Positions 7,758 through 17,334 of a stretch of DNA of 64,000 nucleotides are shown piece by piece. Origin of the DNA: DSSB01 sp046346845 (lineage in GTDB: Bacteria > UBA10199 > DSSB01); NCBI GenBank assembly GCA_046346845.1, contig JAXMHH010000002.1, positions 372,001 through 436,000 of the forward strand, read 5' to 3'. The notes under the pieces were generated by a model. It did no database searches, had not been told where the DNA came from, and saw nothing but the letters and a program-made list of their open reading frames with translations. A program made the translations under genes and the position numbers. How positions within the stretch are numbered: position 1 is the first letter of the stretch; the number at the start of each line of letters is the position of its first letter.

Positions 7758-10700
7758 ATGCAGGGCCAAAAGATCGGCGAGCGCTATGAGATCCTGCGAA
7801 CCTTGGGGGAGGGGAGTCAGGGACAGACCTTCCTCGTCAAGGACCTGGAGAGGCGGGGCCGGCTCACCGCGCTGAAGGTCTATCGCCGCGGGAGCCCCGA
7901 GCAGGAGCGCGCCTTTCGCCGCGAATGCGAGTTGCTCCACTCCCTTCGCCATCCGAACATTGCGCGGCTGGAGGACTGGGGGGAGGCGGAGGCCTCCCTT
8001 TATTACGCTACGGAATACGTGGAGGGCCAGGACCTGGTCCGCGAGGCCGCGGGCCGGGACTGGAACGCGGTCTTTCAATTGATGGTCCAGGCCTGTTGGG
8101 CCCTGGGCGAACTCCACGAGCGGGGGATCCTGCACCGCGATCTCAAACCCGAGCACCTGCTGGTGGGCCGGGTCCATGGCGCCGAGAGCGGCGTCCCCGA
8201 CCGGCTTCGGCTCAAACTGATCGACTTCGGCCTGGCCCTAAGCCCCGGGACCTCGACCCCCGCGGCCGCCGGCACCCTCCCCTACATGGCCCCGGAGGTC
8301 TTGGCGGGACGCGCCTGCGACCACCGCGCGGACCTCTATTCCCTGGGCGTGGTCTTCTACCAGCTGGCCCTGGGCAAGCACCCCGAACTCCCCCAGGGCG
8401 CCTTTGCCGACTACCTGGCGGCCTTAAGCCAGGGAAACCCGGACCTCGAGACCCTGCGCCAGGGCGGGGTCCCGCGCGGGGTGATCCAATGCATCGCCCA
8501 CCTCGTCCTAGCGGATCCGGCCCGGCGCCTGGGCTCGGCCGCGGAGGTAATCCGCTGCCTCAATCAATTCGAGGGCGAGCACTTCCCCTTGGCCGCCCCG
8601 ACCACCCCCTTGCCCGCCGCCCCGCGACCCGCGACGGCCGCACCCGCGGCCCCCAAGGCCCACAGCCCGGAGGAGGTTTTGAAAAATCTCCTCACCCTCT
8701 CGCGCGGCGGCAAGAAGGGCGAGGCCCTCGCCTTCGCCCAACCCTACCTCCCCCAGGTCTGGGGTTGGAAGGACTCGGCCCTGGCCGCGGACTTCCTGGC
8801 CACCCTCATCTACCTGCTCGCGGAGCTGGGCCGACTGCCCGAGGCCGAACACTGGCTGAAGAAGATGCAAGAACACCCGGCGCTCCGGGCCAAGCCGCAT
8901 CTGGAATATTTTCTCACCGGCGCCTACCTGGCCTTTCGCAAGGGCCGGCGCCGCGAGGCCAAGGCCCTGCTGGAGCGGACCCCCGAGGCGCTCCTGCAGC
9001 AGGCCCCGGCCGCCAAGCGGGCCCGTTTCGAGAACTACCTGGGGATCGCCTGCCAAGGGGAACGGGACTTCGTGCAGGCGGCCCTGCACTTCGAGCGCGC
9101 GGCGGACCATGCCCACGAGGCCAAGCGCCGCGACCAGGAGGCAAGCTTCGCGGCCAACGCGGCGGCCCTGTATTTCGAGCAGAACCGCTGGGCCAAGGCC
9201 TACCAGCTCTACCAATCCGCCTTGAGCCTGGCGCGGGAGCTGAACAACCGCGCCCTGGAGGCCTCCATCCTCAACAACCTGGGCAACCTCTACCTCTACT
9301 TCGGGCGCTGGCACGAGGCGGAGGGCGCGCTGATCCGTTCCCTGGACCTGGCCCGGCAGGAGGGGCTCAAGCCACTCATCGCCTACAACCTCTATTTGAT
9401 GACGGTCGCCGAGGAAGGGCGCGGCAACCCGGAAAAGGTGGCGGACTTCCTCCGCCAGGCCCTCGCCTTCGGGGAAGACTTAGGCGAGGCGGAGGCGATC
9501 CTGCAGGCCCGCTTGGCCCGGGCCCACTTCGAGTTTTCCCAGCGCCGCTACGAGCCGGCGGAGGTCGCGCTGGCGGAATTGGAACAGGCCGCCGAGGCGG
9601 CGGGCGAGGCCAAGTTCCTCCTGCAGGCGGAATGGCTCCGCGCCAGGCTCGCCCTCGCCCAGGGCCGGGGCCGTGAACCCTGGCTGGCGGCCAGCCTCGA
9701 AAAGGTGCGGGAAGACGCAGCCGGCCGCGCGGCCGCGAACGCCCTCTGGCAGGTCCACGCCGACATCGCGGAACTCGAGCTCGCCCAGAAGCGCTTCGCG
9801 GAGGCCGAGGCCTCCTTCCACCGGGCCCAGGAAATCCTGAACGAATTGGTCCTCGAGGTTCCCGAGGCCTACCGCGAGAGTTTTTTCCGGGACCGGAAGA
9901 AGGAACGCATCCTGCGCGGCCTGGAGACGGTCGCCGCCGCCAAGCGCGCCGATCTGGAGACCACGGACGCGGCCATCGCGCTGCCGCCGGAGCCCGCCGC
10001 GGGCGCGGCGGCGGAGCTGCCCTTCGCCCGTTGGACCGAGCTCAACCGCCGGCTCCTGCAACAACACCATAGCCAGGCGCTGCTGGAGGAGATCCTCGCC
10101 TGCGCCCTGCAGCTGACGGACGCGGAGCGGGGCTTCGTCATCCTCTCCGAGAACGACGAACTCGAGATCCGCGCGGCGCGGAACCTGGATGCACAGGCCC
10201 TGGCGAGCGAGGAGATGCAATTCAGCCGCAGCGTCGCCAAGGAGGTGCTGCGGCAAGGGAGCTCGCAGGTCATCCTCGACGCGCAGGGCGACCAGCGCTT
10301 TTCCCTGGCGGCCTCGGTGAAGTCCCTGCAGTTGCGCTCGCTGCTCTGCGTCCCCCTGCGGGCCGGCACCCGGGCCAAGGGGCTCCTCTACCTCGACAAC
10401 CGCCTGCGCCAGGGCGTCTTCACCGCGGAGCACCTGCCCCTGCTCGAGGCCCTGGCCGACCAGGCCTCCTTGGCCCTGGAGCACGCACGGCTGCATGAGG
10501 AGAACGCGCGGGCCATCCAGGAATTGACGCAGTCCAAGGCCCTCATCGAAAAACTGAACGCGGCCCTGGAACGGGACCTGCAAGAGACCTCCGCCAATCT
10601 CGAGGCCGCCCAGGAGGGACTGCGCCGGCAGAACGAGGAGCTGGCCCTCAAGTACAAATACGAAAAGATCATCGGCGAAAGCCCCAAGCTCAAGGCGGTG

Positions 10701-11639
10701 CTCAAGAGCCTCGACAAGGTGGTCGACAGCAACATCAACGTCTTCATCTTCGGCGAGTCGGGGACCGGGAAGGAATTGATCGCCCAGGCCATCCACTTCA
10801 ACGGGCCCCGGGCCGACAAACCCTTCATCACGGAGAACTGCGCGGCCCTGCCCGAGACCCTGCTGGAAAGCGAGCTATTCGGCCACGTTCGGGGCGCCTT
10901 CACCGGGGCGGACCGCAACAAGGTCGGCCTTTTCGAGGCCGCGCACGGCGGGACGGTGTTCTTGGACGAAGTCGGCGAGATGTCGGCGGCCTTGCAGGCC
11001 AAGCTGCTCCGCGTCCTGCAGGAGGGCACGGTGCGCCGCCTCGGCGAGACCCAATACCGCCGCGTCGACGTCCGGGTGATCTCCGCCTCCAACAAAGACC
11101 TCTGGCAATTGGTGCAGGAGAAGAAATTCCGACAGGACCTCTATTTCCGGCTGAACGTGATGCGGCTGCAACTCCCCCCGCTCCGCGAGCGGCGGGAGGA
11201 CATCCCCTTGCTGCTCGACCATTTTTTCAAGTTGCAGGCCGAGGAGACCGGTACGCGCCCGCTCCACCCCAACCCCGAGGCCTTGAAGATCCTGATGAAC
11301 TACGATTGGCCCGGCAACATCCGAGAGCTGCAGAACGAGGTGCGCCGCCTCGGCGCCCTGGCCAGCGGCCGCGAGGTCACGCCGGAACAGCTCTCCCCCC
11401 ACCTGCAGGCCGCGCCCGGCGCGGGCCTGCACGACCTCTACGCCCGCGGCCTCGACCCCCAGATCGAAGACCTGGAAAAGAAGGCCATCCTGCAGACCCT
11501 GGGGATGGTGCGCGGGAACAAGGTCAAGGCGGCCCAGCTGCTCAAGATCTCGCGGCGTACCCTCTACCTCAAGATGCAGGCCTTCGGCATCGAGCGCCGT
11601 TTCGGGAAGCAAGCCCCTCAGGCCCCCGCGGAAAAATGA
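7758..11639 (+). CDS. Ser/Thr kinase - TPR - GAF - sigma-54 activator hybrid regulator
   Basis: This 1293-residue protein joins a signalling kinase to a transcription activator. Residues 10-270 form a Hanks-type kinase with a glycine loop (GEGSQG), Lys40 in ALKVY, HRDLKPEH with Asp128, DFG at 156-158 and APE; all catalytic residues are present. Residues about 310-700 are TPR repeats. Residues about 770-915 are a GAF sensor domain, followed by a coiled coil. Residues about 970-1200 are an AAA+ sigma-54 activator domain with GESGTGKE and an intact GAFTGA loop. A Fis-type helix-turn-helix (KAAQLLKISRRTLYLKMQ) closes the protein. It should drive sigma-54 promoters after a signal sensed by the TPR or GAF parts, possibly under kinase control. 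The start ATG follows GGGAGGGAG. Confidence 0.93.
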   Translation: MQGQKIGERYEILRTLGEGSQGQTFLVKDLERRGRLTALKVYRRGSPEQERAFRRECELLHSLRHPNIARLEDWGEAEASLYYATEYVEGQDLVREAAGRDWNAVFQLMVQACWALGELHERGILHRDLKPEHLLVGRVHGAESGVPDRLRLKLIDFGLALSPGTSTPAAAGTLPYMAPEVLAGRACDHRADLYSLGVVFYQLALGKHPELPQGAFADYLAALSQGNPDLETLRQGGVPRGVIQCIAHLVLADPARRLGSAAEVIRCLNQFEGEHFPLAAPTTPLPAAPRPATAAPAAPKAHSPEEVLKNLLTLSRGGKKGEALAFAQPYLPQVWGWKDSALAADFLATLIYLLAELGRLPEAEHWLKKMQEHPALRAKPHLEYFLTGAYLAFRKGRRREAKALLERTPEALLQQAPAAKRARFENYLGIACQGERDFVQAALHFERAADHAHEAKRRDQEASFAANAAALYFEQNRWAKAYQLYQSALSLARELNNRALEASILNNLGNLYLYFGRWHEAEGALIRSLDLARQEGLKPLIAYNLYLMTVAEEGRGNPEKVADFLRQALAFGEDLGEAEAILQARLARAHFEFSQRRYEPAEVALAELEQAAEAAGEAKFLLQAEWLRARLALAQGRGREPWLAASLEKVREDAAGRAAANALWQVHADIAELELAQKRFAEAEASFHRAQEILNELVLEVPEAYRESFFRDRKKERILRGLETVAAAKRADLETTDAAIALPPEPAAGAAAELPFARWTELNRRLLQQHHSQALLEEILACALQLTDAERGFVILSENDELEIRAARNLDAQALASEEMQFSRSVAKEVLRQGSSQVILDAQGDQRFSLAASVKSLQLRSLLCVPLRAGTRAKGLLYLDNRLRQGVFTAEHLPLLEALADQASLALEHARLHEENARAIQELTQSKALIEKLNAALERDLQETSANLEAAQEGLRRQNEELALKYKYEKIIGESPKLKAVLKSLDKVVDSNINVFIFGESGTGKELIAQAIHFNGPRADKPFITENCAALPETLLESELFGHVRGAFTGADRNKVGLFEAAHGGTVFLDEVGEMSAALQAKLLRVLQEGTVRRLGETQYRRVDVRVISASNKDLWQLVQEKKFRQDLYFRLNVMRLQLPPLRERREDIPLLLDHFFKLQAEETGTRPLHPNPEALKILMNYDWPGNIRELQNEVRRLGALASGREVTPEQLSPHLQAAPGAGLHDLYARGLDPQIEDLEKKAILQTLGMVRGNKVKAAQLLKISRRTLYLKMQAFGIERRFGKQAPQAPAEK

Positions 11640-11727
11640 CTACTTAGCAGTCAATCGCTGGCCCCACCCTCCCCGCCCAAAGAGAGGCCCGCAAGGATTC
11701 TCATCACTTAGGCCCTCACCCCCCGCT

Positions 11728-11743
11728 TGGCACCGCTCTTGTA
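11728..11743 (+). promoter_or_regulatory. Sigma-54-like promoter element before the 11853 lipoprotein
   Basis: TGGCAC-N5-TTGTA matches the sigma-54 -24 box exactly and the -12 box except for GT in place of GC. It lies 110 nt before the lipoprotein start and directly after the sigma-54 activator gene. Confidence 0.4.
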
Positions 11744-11763
11744 ATGTCTCCCCCCAGTGATTC

Positions 11764-11825
11764 TTACCTCGGTCGGACGTGGGGGCACGCCTCTCCTCCC
11801 TTAGGGGAGGAGAGGACCGAGGTAA
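11764..11825 (+). other. Two-part stem-loop in the leader of the 11853 gene
   Basis: An outer 11-bp stem (TTACCTCGGTC at 11764-11774 with 11815-11825) encloses an inner 10-bp stem (11791-11800 with 11805-11814). It is followed on the plus strand by A's, not T's, so it is not a normal terminator for the upstream gene. If transcription starts at the sigma-54-like element, it lies in the 5' leader and could stabilise or regulate the mRNA. Confidence 0.5.
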
Positions 11826-11852
11826 AAACAAAAGCGGTCCACGGAGGGTACG

Positions 11853-12638
11853 ATGAAAATTTTTCGACACATTCCAATCCTGATGACTCTTTGCACCCTG
11901 CTCGCCTGCAGCGGAGCCGGCGGCGGAAACGTTGGCGGGGGCGGTGGTGGCGGCGGGGCCAATGACTGCGGCGGGTTCGGCGGCTCGGTCGCCGACAACG
12001 CGGGCGTCACCTACAGCTGCGTCGACCCTGCGGGGGCGCTTTATGAAATGAAATTCGACGGCCAGGGCGGCTTCGTCTGGTACTTCATCACCACCGGGGA
12101 CGCGCCCGTGCCCAACGGGCAATATTCGGTGGTCGGCGATCAAATCCGGATCGTGATTCCGGGTTTTGACGTCGGGGGCGCGGATTTCGACGAGACCTCG
12201 ACCCAAACCGTGGTGAAGCTGGGGATGCTGGCGGGCTTCCGTACCCCGCGCCTCTCCTGCGGGGCCTTCCGGCATGACTTCGACGCCGGCGCCCTAGCGG
12301 TGGCGGATTACCGCTGCCAACCCTACTCGCCCGGGCCTAGCGTAACCCATCACCCGGTGTTCCGCCTGGCCGGGGTCGACGCCACCCAGAACAGCCCGCT
12401 CTTCAACCAAAGCCAACCGGGCAATGCCTTCTGGAGCACCCAAAAGGACATCGCCGGCAGCATCAGCAATGAGGACTACAACGGCATCTACCGGCAGATC
12501 GGAAACCACGTCTGCATGTACTTCCCCGGGGCACCCGCTGGGAAACAGGAGGTGGAGGCCGACCTGGGCGCCAACCTCGACACCCTGACCGTCGATCGCC
12601 CGGAACTCAATCAATCCGGGTCCTGTGGCCGGATCTGA
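11853..12638 (+). CDS. Lipoprotein of unknown function
   Basis: The 261-residue product starts MKIFRHIPILMTLCTLLACSG, a lipoprotein signal with lipobox TLLAC. A glycine run (NVGGGGGGGG) is the tether. The mature domain has several cysteines (ANDCGG, TYSCVD, LSCGAF, DYRCQ, NHVCMY, GSCGRI), which points to a disulphide-bonded domain outside the cytoplasm. GGAGGG lies 6 nt before the ATG. No family is recognised. It heads a rightward run of secreted proteins that extends to 17.1 kb. Confidence 0.65.
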   Translation: MKIFRHIPILMTLCTLLACSGAGGGNVGGGGGGGGANDCGGFGGSVADNAGVTYSCVDPAGALYEMKFDGQGGFVWYFITTGDAPVPNGQYSVVGDQIRIVIPGFDVGGADFDETSTQTVVKLGMLAGFRTPRLSCGAFRHDFDAGALAVADYRCQPYSPGPSVTHHPVFRLAGVDATQNSPLFNQSQPGNAFWSTQKDIAGSISNEDYNGIYRQIGNHVCMYFPGAPAGKQEVEADLGANLDTLTVDRPELNQSGSCGRI

Positions 12639-12682
12639 AGCCAACGATCTTTTGCGAAACCCAAACTCAAGAAAGGGATCTT

Positions 12683-12931
12683 ATGAAAACTCTGCTCCGA
12701 TTCGGTTTCTTCCTCGGTCTGCTCACCGCGGCCCTGGCCTGCGGGAACGAAAAGGCCTGCGTCACCAACTCGGACTGTGGGGGCGGCCTCAACTTCTGCG
12801 AAAACGGGACCTGCAAGACCAGCCCGGGCGCGACCCTAGTCCTGGACAACGACGCGGGCGCCCTCGAGGCGGGGGATTCCCCGAAAGATCCGACCTCAGA
12901 CCCGGAGGCGAGTCCCGCCCTACCGGAATGA
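12683..12931 (+). CDS. Small Cys-rich lipoprotein
   Basis: The 82-residue product has a lipoprotein signal (KTLLRFGFFLGLLTAALAC). It continues with CVTNSDCGGGLNFCENGTC, a four-cysteine unit resembling the Cys motifs in the thrombospondin-repeat lipoprotein at 14977 (CTCDADCGNLPNTYC). An acidic, Pro/Asp-rich tail ends the protein. AAAGGG precedes the ATG. It lies 44 nt after the previous lipoprotein gene. Function unknown; a small surface protein with one disulphide knot is plausible. Confidence 0.6.
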   Translation: MKTLLRFGFFLGLLTAALACGNEKACVTNSDCGGGLNFCENGTCKTSPGATLVLDNDAGALEAGDSPKDPTSDPEASPALPE

Positions 12932-13113
12932 GGTATCGGAACGCCACGGCTGCGGCGAGGCAGGCGGTCCCCAGGGAACTTAATTAATGTATATTTAATA
13001 TACATATATTCTTGCTAAAAATTTAATATTTCAAAAAATCAAATAAATTTAAATAGTTAATTATGTTTATTTATTTGGCATCGATTTTGGATTGCCTATC
13101 GGCAGGAGGATTT
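12932..13113. other. AT-rich intergenic region with sigma-54-like element
   Basis: Positions 12980-13075 are almost pure A/T, a sharp contrast to the flanks. TGGCAT-N5-TTGGA at 13076-13091 resembles a sigma-54 promoter but has GG at the -12 position where GC is expected. A GGAGGA ribosome binding site follows at 13105-13110. Confidence 0.4.
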
Positions 13114-13452
13114 ATGGCGAAAAAAATACTATTCAATGCCTTCATTGGACTCTTGTTGGCGCTCGGCCTCAGCACGACGAGGCCCGCCGAGGCGGGCACC
13201 GGGGTCTATGTCAACGGCCGGGCCCTCAGCCTGCCCCAGCTCATCGCCGTCAGCCGCGTCCTGGGCTACGTCCCGGCCCCGGGGGCCTACTGGTACGACC
13301 CGCGGACCGGGGCCTACGGCCGACTCGGCGGGGGCATGGGGGGTGGAGACCACTTTTGGTCTTCCTCCTTCAGCGCTGGGAACTCGACCCCGGACAATTC
13401 CCAGGGCTATGTCAGCGTTCCCGACTACGGTCCGGTCAGCTACGGGATGTAA
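13114..13452 (+). CDS. Small secreted Gly/Tyr-rich protein
   Basis: The 112-residue product has a Sec signal peptide (AKKILFNAFIGLLLALGLS, cut after AEA near residue 27). The mature part includes NGRALSLPQLIAVSRVLG and then a Gly/Tyr/Ser-rich low-complexity tail (YDPRTGAYGRLGGGMGGG). The ATG at 13114 follows GGAGGA with a 3-nt spacer; an earlier in-frame ATG at 13063 lies in the AT-rich promoter region and would put residues before the signal peptide. No family is recognised. It is 5 nt upstream of the metallopeptidase gene and probably in one transcript with it. Confidence 0.65.
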   Translation: MAKKILFNAFIGLLLALGLSTTRPAEAGTGVYVNGRALSLPQLIAVSRVLGYVPAPGAYWYDPRTGAYGRLGGGMGGGDHFWSSSFSAGNSTPDNSQGYVSVPDYGPVSYGM

Positions 13453-13457
13453 TTAGG

Positions 13458-14894
13458 ATGGCTGGATTCGGAGCAATATCCTGTACCAAACTTTGGGGGC
13501 AATGGGAGGAGGGCCTGGGCCTCGAGCCTGGGTCTTCCCCTTCCTCAAGCCCTCAGTCCTCGAACTCCAAGGACACCTCGATTCGCCCCGTTCAGCCCTC
13601 GCCGGCTAGATCCGGGCGCAGCGAGCCCCGCCCCCACCTCTCGGCACCTCCCTCCTTCTGTGCCTACGATTGGGGGGCCCGACTTGCCTACCTCGACCCG
13701 AAGGCACAAGACAACTTTCTTGCCTATTTCGAAAAATCCCAAATTGGGGCGGAGGCCTTGCTCCTAATGGGGCGCAGCGCCAAGGCCCGCGGCAATCGCC
13801 CCCTCGGCCATAAACTCCTAAAATTGTTTCAAAATAGGATTAATAATACTCAAAATAGACCAAATTTGCTGGTCTTGCCCTATCTTGACCCCGATGGCGA
13901 CCCCATTTACCTGGCCCGATCTACCCCCTCCGAACAGACTTGGCGAGGGGCCTTGCGGCTCCTTTCCGACCCCAAAGAGAGACAGGTCTTCGATACGGTC
14001 TTAGGACTCTACCTCTCCCTGGAACTACCGAGCCAGACCCCTGCCGAGACCCTCCGCCAGGTCACGAGTCAGACCCAGCGCTTCCTCGCTTTGGGCCTCC
14101 CCCTCCCTCCCCGTCTGCGCCTATTTCGACCGGTCCCGCAGGGGCCCGATCAGACCCCCGGGGGGAGCTACCGGGCTGAGACCGACACCCTTTCCCTGCC
14201 TACGGACGCCTCCCCAAGCGCCTGGGCCCACGAATGGGCCCACTTCCTCTTGGATCTGGCCGACGATCAAGAAGGGTCCAATTGTACATTTTTTGTGGCA
14301 AAAGATCCGGCGGACCACCCCCTTTTTGATGCCCAAAGATGTTCCACTTGGGAGTCCCTTTCCATCTATGGCGGGCGTTGTGACTCGGAACGCGCCGGCA
14401 ATTTCCTGGCCGGCACGAAGAAGGCGGAGGAGGATCCGGCGGAGACCCTCGCCTCGGTCCTGGAGGGGTGGCGGGGGGAAGTCCTGCCCAACACCCTCCA
14501 CCTCAACTTGCTGGAGTCCTATTTCTTGGATCGCCTCCGCCCCGCGACCTTCTGGGCGGAAGATCCCCAGGCCCAGCCCGACTTGGAGGAGGCCCAGAGC
14601 TTGGATCGGGAGGCCCAGGCCTTCCATCGGGAGTTGGGTCGGGACACCCCAGCACCACCTCGCTACGAGCCTGGCCGGGATCCGGCGCAATATGTACGCG
14701 AACTGGCGGATTGGCTGCGAGGCCTGGAGACCGAAGTCCTGCCCAGGGCCAAGGTCCTCCGGCGCCGCAAACAGGAATGGGCGGAGGCCTGGCTGCGGGC
14801 CCTCGCCCGTCCCGCCAGCGCCGAGCCGGAGACCCCTCCCCAAGCCCCCTGGGAGGTCCTTAAAAAAATCCCGGTACCTGCGCTGCCGGATTGA
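13458..14894 (+). CDS. Putative HExxH zinc metallopeptidase
   Basis: The 478-residue product has no signal peptide. It carries HEWAH at residues 258-262, inside a hydrophobic helix (SAWAHEWAHFLLDL), as in zincin peptidases. A candidate third zinc ligand is Glu329 in EEDPAETLA, 67 residues later; the ExxxAET pattern is common in HExxH peptidases with a glutamate third ligand. Two cysteines lie between (NCTFF and RCSTW). The C-terminal 130 residues are charged and helical. The start ATG at 13458 sits 5 nt after the previous stop, with a weak TTAGG signal. I do not recognise a named family. Proteolytic activity is inferred from the motif only. Confidence 0.55.
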   Translation: MAGFGAISCTKLWGQWEEGLGLEPGSSPSSSPQSSNSKDTSIRPVQPSPARSGRSEPRPHLSAPPSFCAYDWGARLAYLDPKAQDNFLAYFEKSQIGAEALLLMGRSAKARGNRPLGHKLLKLFQNRINNTQNRPNLLVLPYLDPDGDPIYLARSTPSEQTWRGALRLLSDPKERQVFDTVLGLYLSLELPSQTPAETLRQVTSQTQRFLALGLPLPPRLRLFRPVPQGPDQTPGGSYRAETDTLSLPTDASPSAWAHEWAHFLLDLADDQEGSNCTFFVAKDPADHPLFDAQRCSTWESLSIYGGRCDSERAGNFLAGTKKAEEDPAETLASVLEGWRGEVLPNTLHLNLLESYFLDRLRPATFWAEDPQAQPDLEEAQSLDREAQAFHRELGRDTPAPPRYEPGRDPAQYVRELADWLRGLETEVLPRAKVLRRRKQEWAEAWLRALARPASAEPETPPQAPWEVLKKIPVPALPD

Positions 14895-14976
14895 CAGGAA
14901 GTTCCCTCGGGACCAAAATCACCCCTGGGTTTTTGGTCTAGGGAGCCTCCTTTGGAATCCAAGAGAGGGGGCTTCG

Positions 14977-16608
<1,632 letters not shown>

Positions 16609-16614
16609 CCACTC

Positions 16615-16646
16615 GGCGGGTCCCGGGGTCCCCGGGACCCGCCTTT
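16615..16646 (+). terminator. Terminator hairpin after the thrombospondin-repeat gene
   Basis: 13-bp perfect arms (16615-16627 with 16631-16643) and a 3-nt loop are followed by TTTCC. The stem is very stable but the T run is short. It starts 6 nt after the stop codon. Confidence 0.65.
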
Positions 16647-16695
16647 CCACAACCCATGGATTTTTTGGGCCGATAAGCCCAGAATAGGGGACGAA

Positions 16696-17142
16696 ATGAA
16701 GCCTGCGCTTTCCAAGATTTGCTGGGCCCTTGGCCTCTTCGCCTTGCTGGCCTGCACCGGCGGCTCCGGGGCCCCCGAGGCCGCCCTGGGAGGACCCCCG
16801 GATAATAGCCTTTCCCATCAGGCCGGTCCGGTGGAGCGACCTCCCGTCACGGTCGACAGCGGACCCCAAGAGAGCTGTCGCGACCATGTCCTGCACCCCG
16901 AGGAATTCGAGCCGGAAGAGGTCCCCGAGATCTGCAAGACCGCCTATGAAAACGCCCCCCGCCCCTTCGAACGGCCTCCGGTAAATATCCCCGAGCGGGT
17001 TATCCCCGTGATCGAGGGTCCCGCCGTGAATGAACCCGCGGGCGAGCGGGTCGACCTGCGGCGGGTCGAGACCCTGGAGGACTTCGAAAACCGGCTGGGC
17101 AGGCCCACCCTGCGGCAGGGTCTACCGGCCGCCAATCCCTAA
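16696..17142 (+). CDS. Small lipoprotein of unknown function
   Basis: The 148-residue product begins with a lipoprotein signal (SKICWALGLFALLAC). The mature part is Pro/Glu/Arg-rich and mostly disordered-looking, with two cysteines (ESCRDH and EICKTA). AGGGGA precedes the ATG. It is the last of the rightward lipoprotein run and is followed by a hairpin with ATTTT. No family is recognised. Confidence 0.55.
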   Translation: MKPALSKICWALGLFALLACTGGSGAPEAALGGPPDNSLSHQAGPVERPPVTVDSGPQESCRDHVLHPEEFEPEEVPEICKTAYENAPRPFERPPVNIPERVIPVIEGPAVNEPAGERVDLRRVETLEDFENRLGRPTLRQGLPAANP

Positions 17143-17147
17143 ATCAC

Positions 17148-17168
17148 CCGCCTCTCGGGGCGGATTTT
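17148..17168 (+). terminator. Short terminator-like hairpin
   Basis: CCGCC (17148-17152) pairs with GGCGG (17159-17163), followed by ATTTT. It lies 5 nt after the lipoprotein stop and before the tRNA gene. Confidence 0.5.
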
Positions 17169-17221
17169 CCCGTTGCCAATCCCAAGACCCGGCGGTAAGG
17201 GAATCTGCCCTTCGGGGAGAC

Positions 17222-17295
17222 AGGCGTATAGCTCAGCTGGTTAGAGCGCCTCGTTCACATCGAGGAGGTCTGCGGTTCAAGTCCGCATACGCCTA
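17222..17295 (+). tRNA. tRNA-Val (anticodon CAC)
   Basis: A full cloverleaf can be drawn. The acceptor arms are AGGCGTA and TACGCCT, the D-arm is GCTC...GAGC, the anticodon stem is CCTCG/CGAGG with loop TTCACAT (anticodon CAC at 17256-17258), and the T-arm is TGCGG/CCGCA with TTCAAGT. The 3' CCA is not encoded and must be added after transcription. Confidence 0.95.
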
Positions 17296-17303
17296 CAGGA
17301 ATT

Positions 17304-17334
17304 GGGGCCGTTTTCGGACGGCCCCACTTATTTT
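17304..17334 (+). terminator. Terminator of the tRNA-Val gene
   Basis: GGGGCCGT (17304-17311) pairs with ACGGCCCC (17318-17325), followed by ACTTATTTT. It lies between the tRNA and nth, and the T-rich end touches the nth start codon. Confidence 0.7.
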
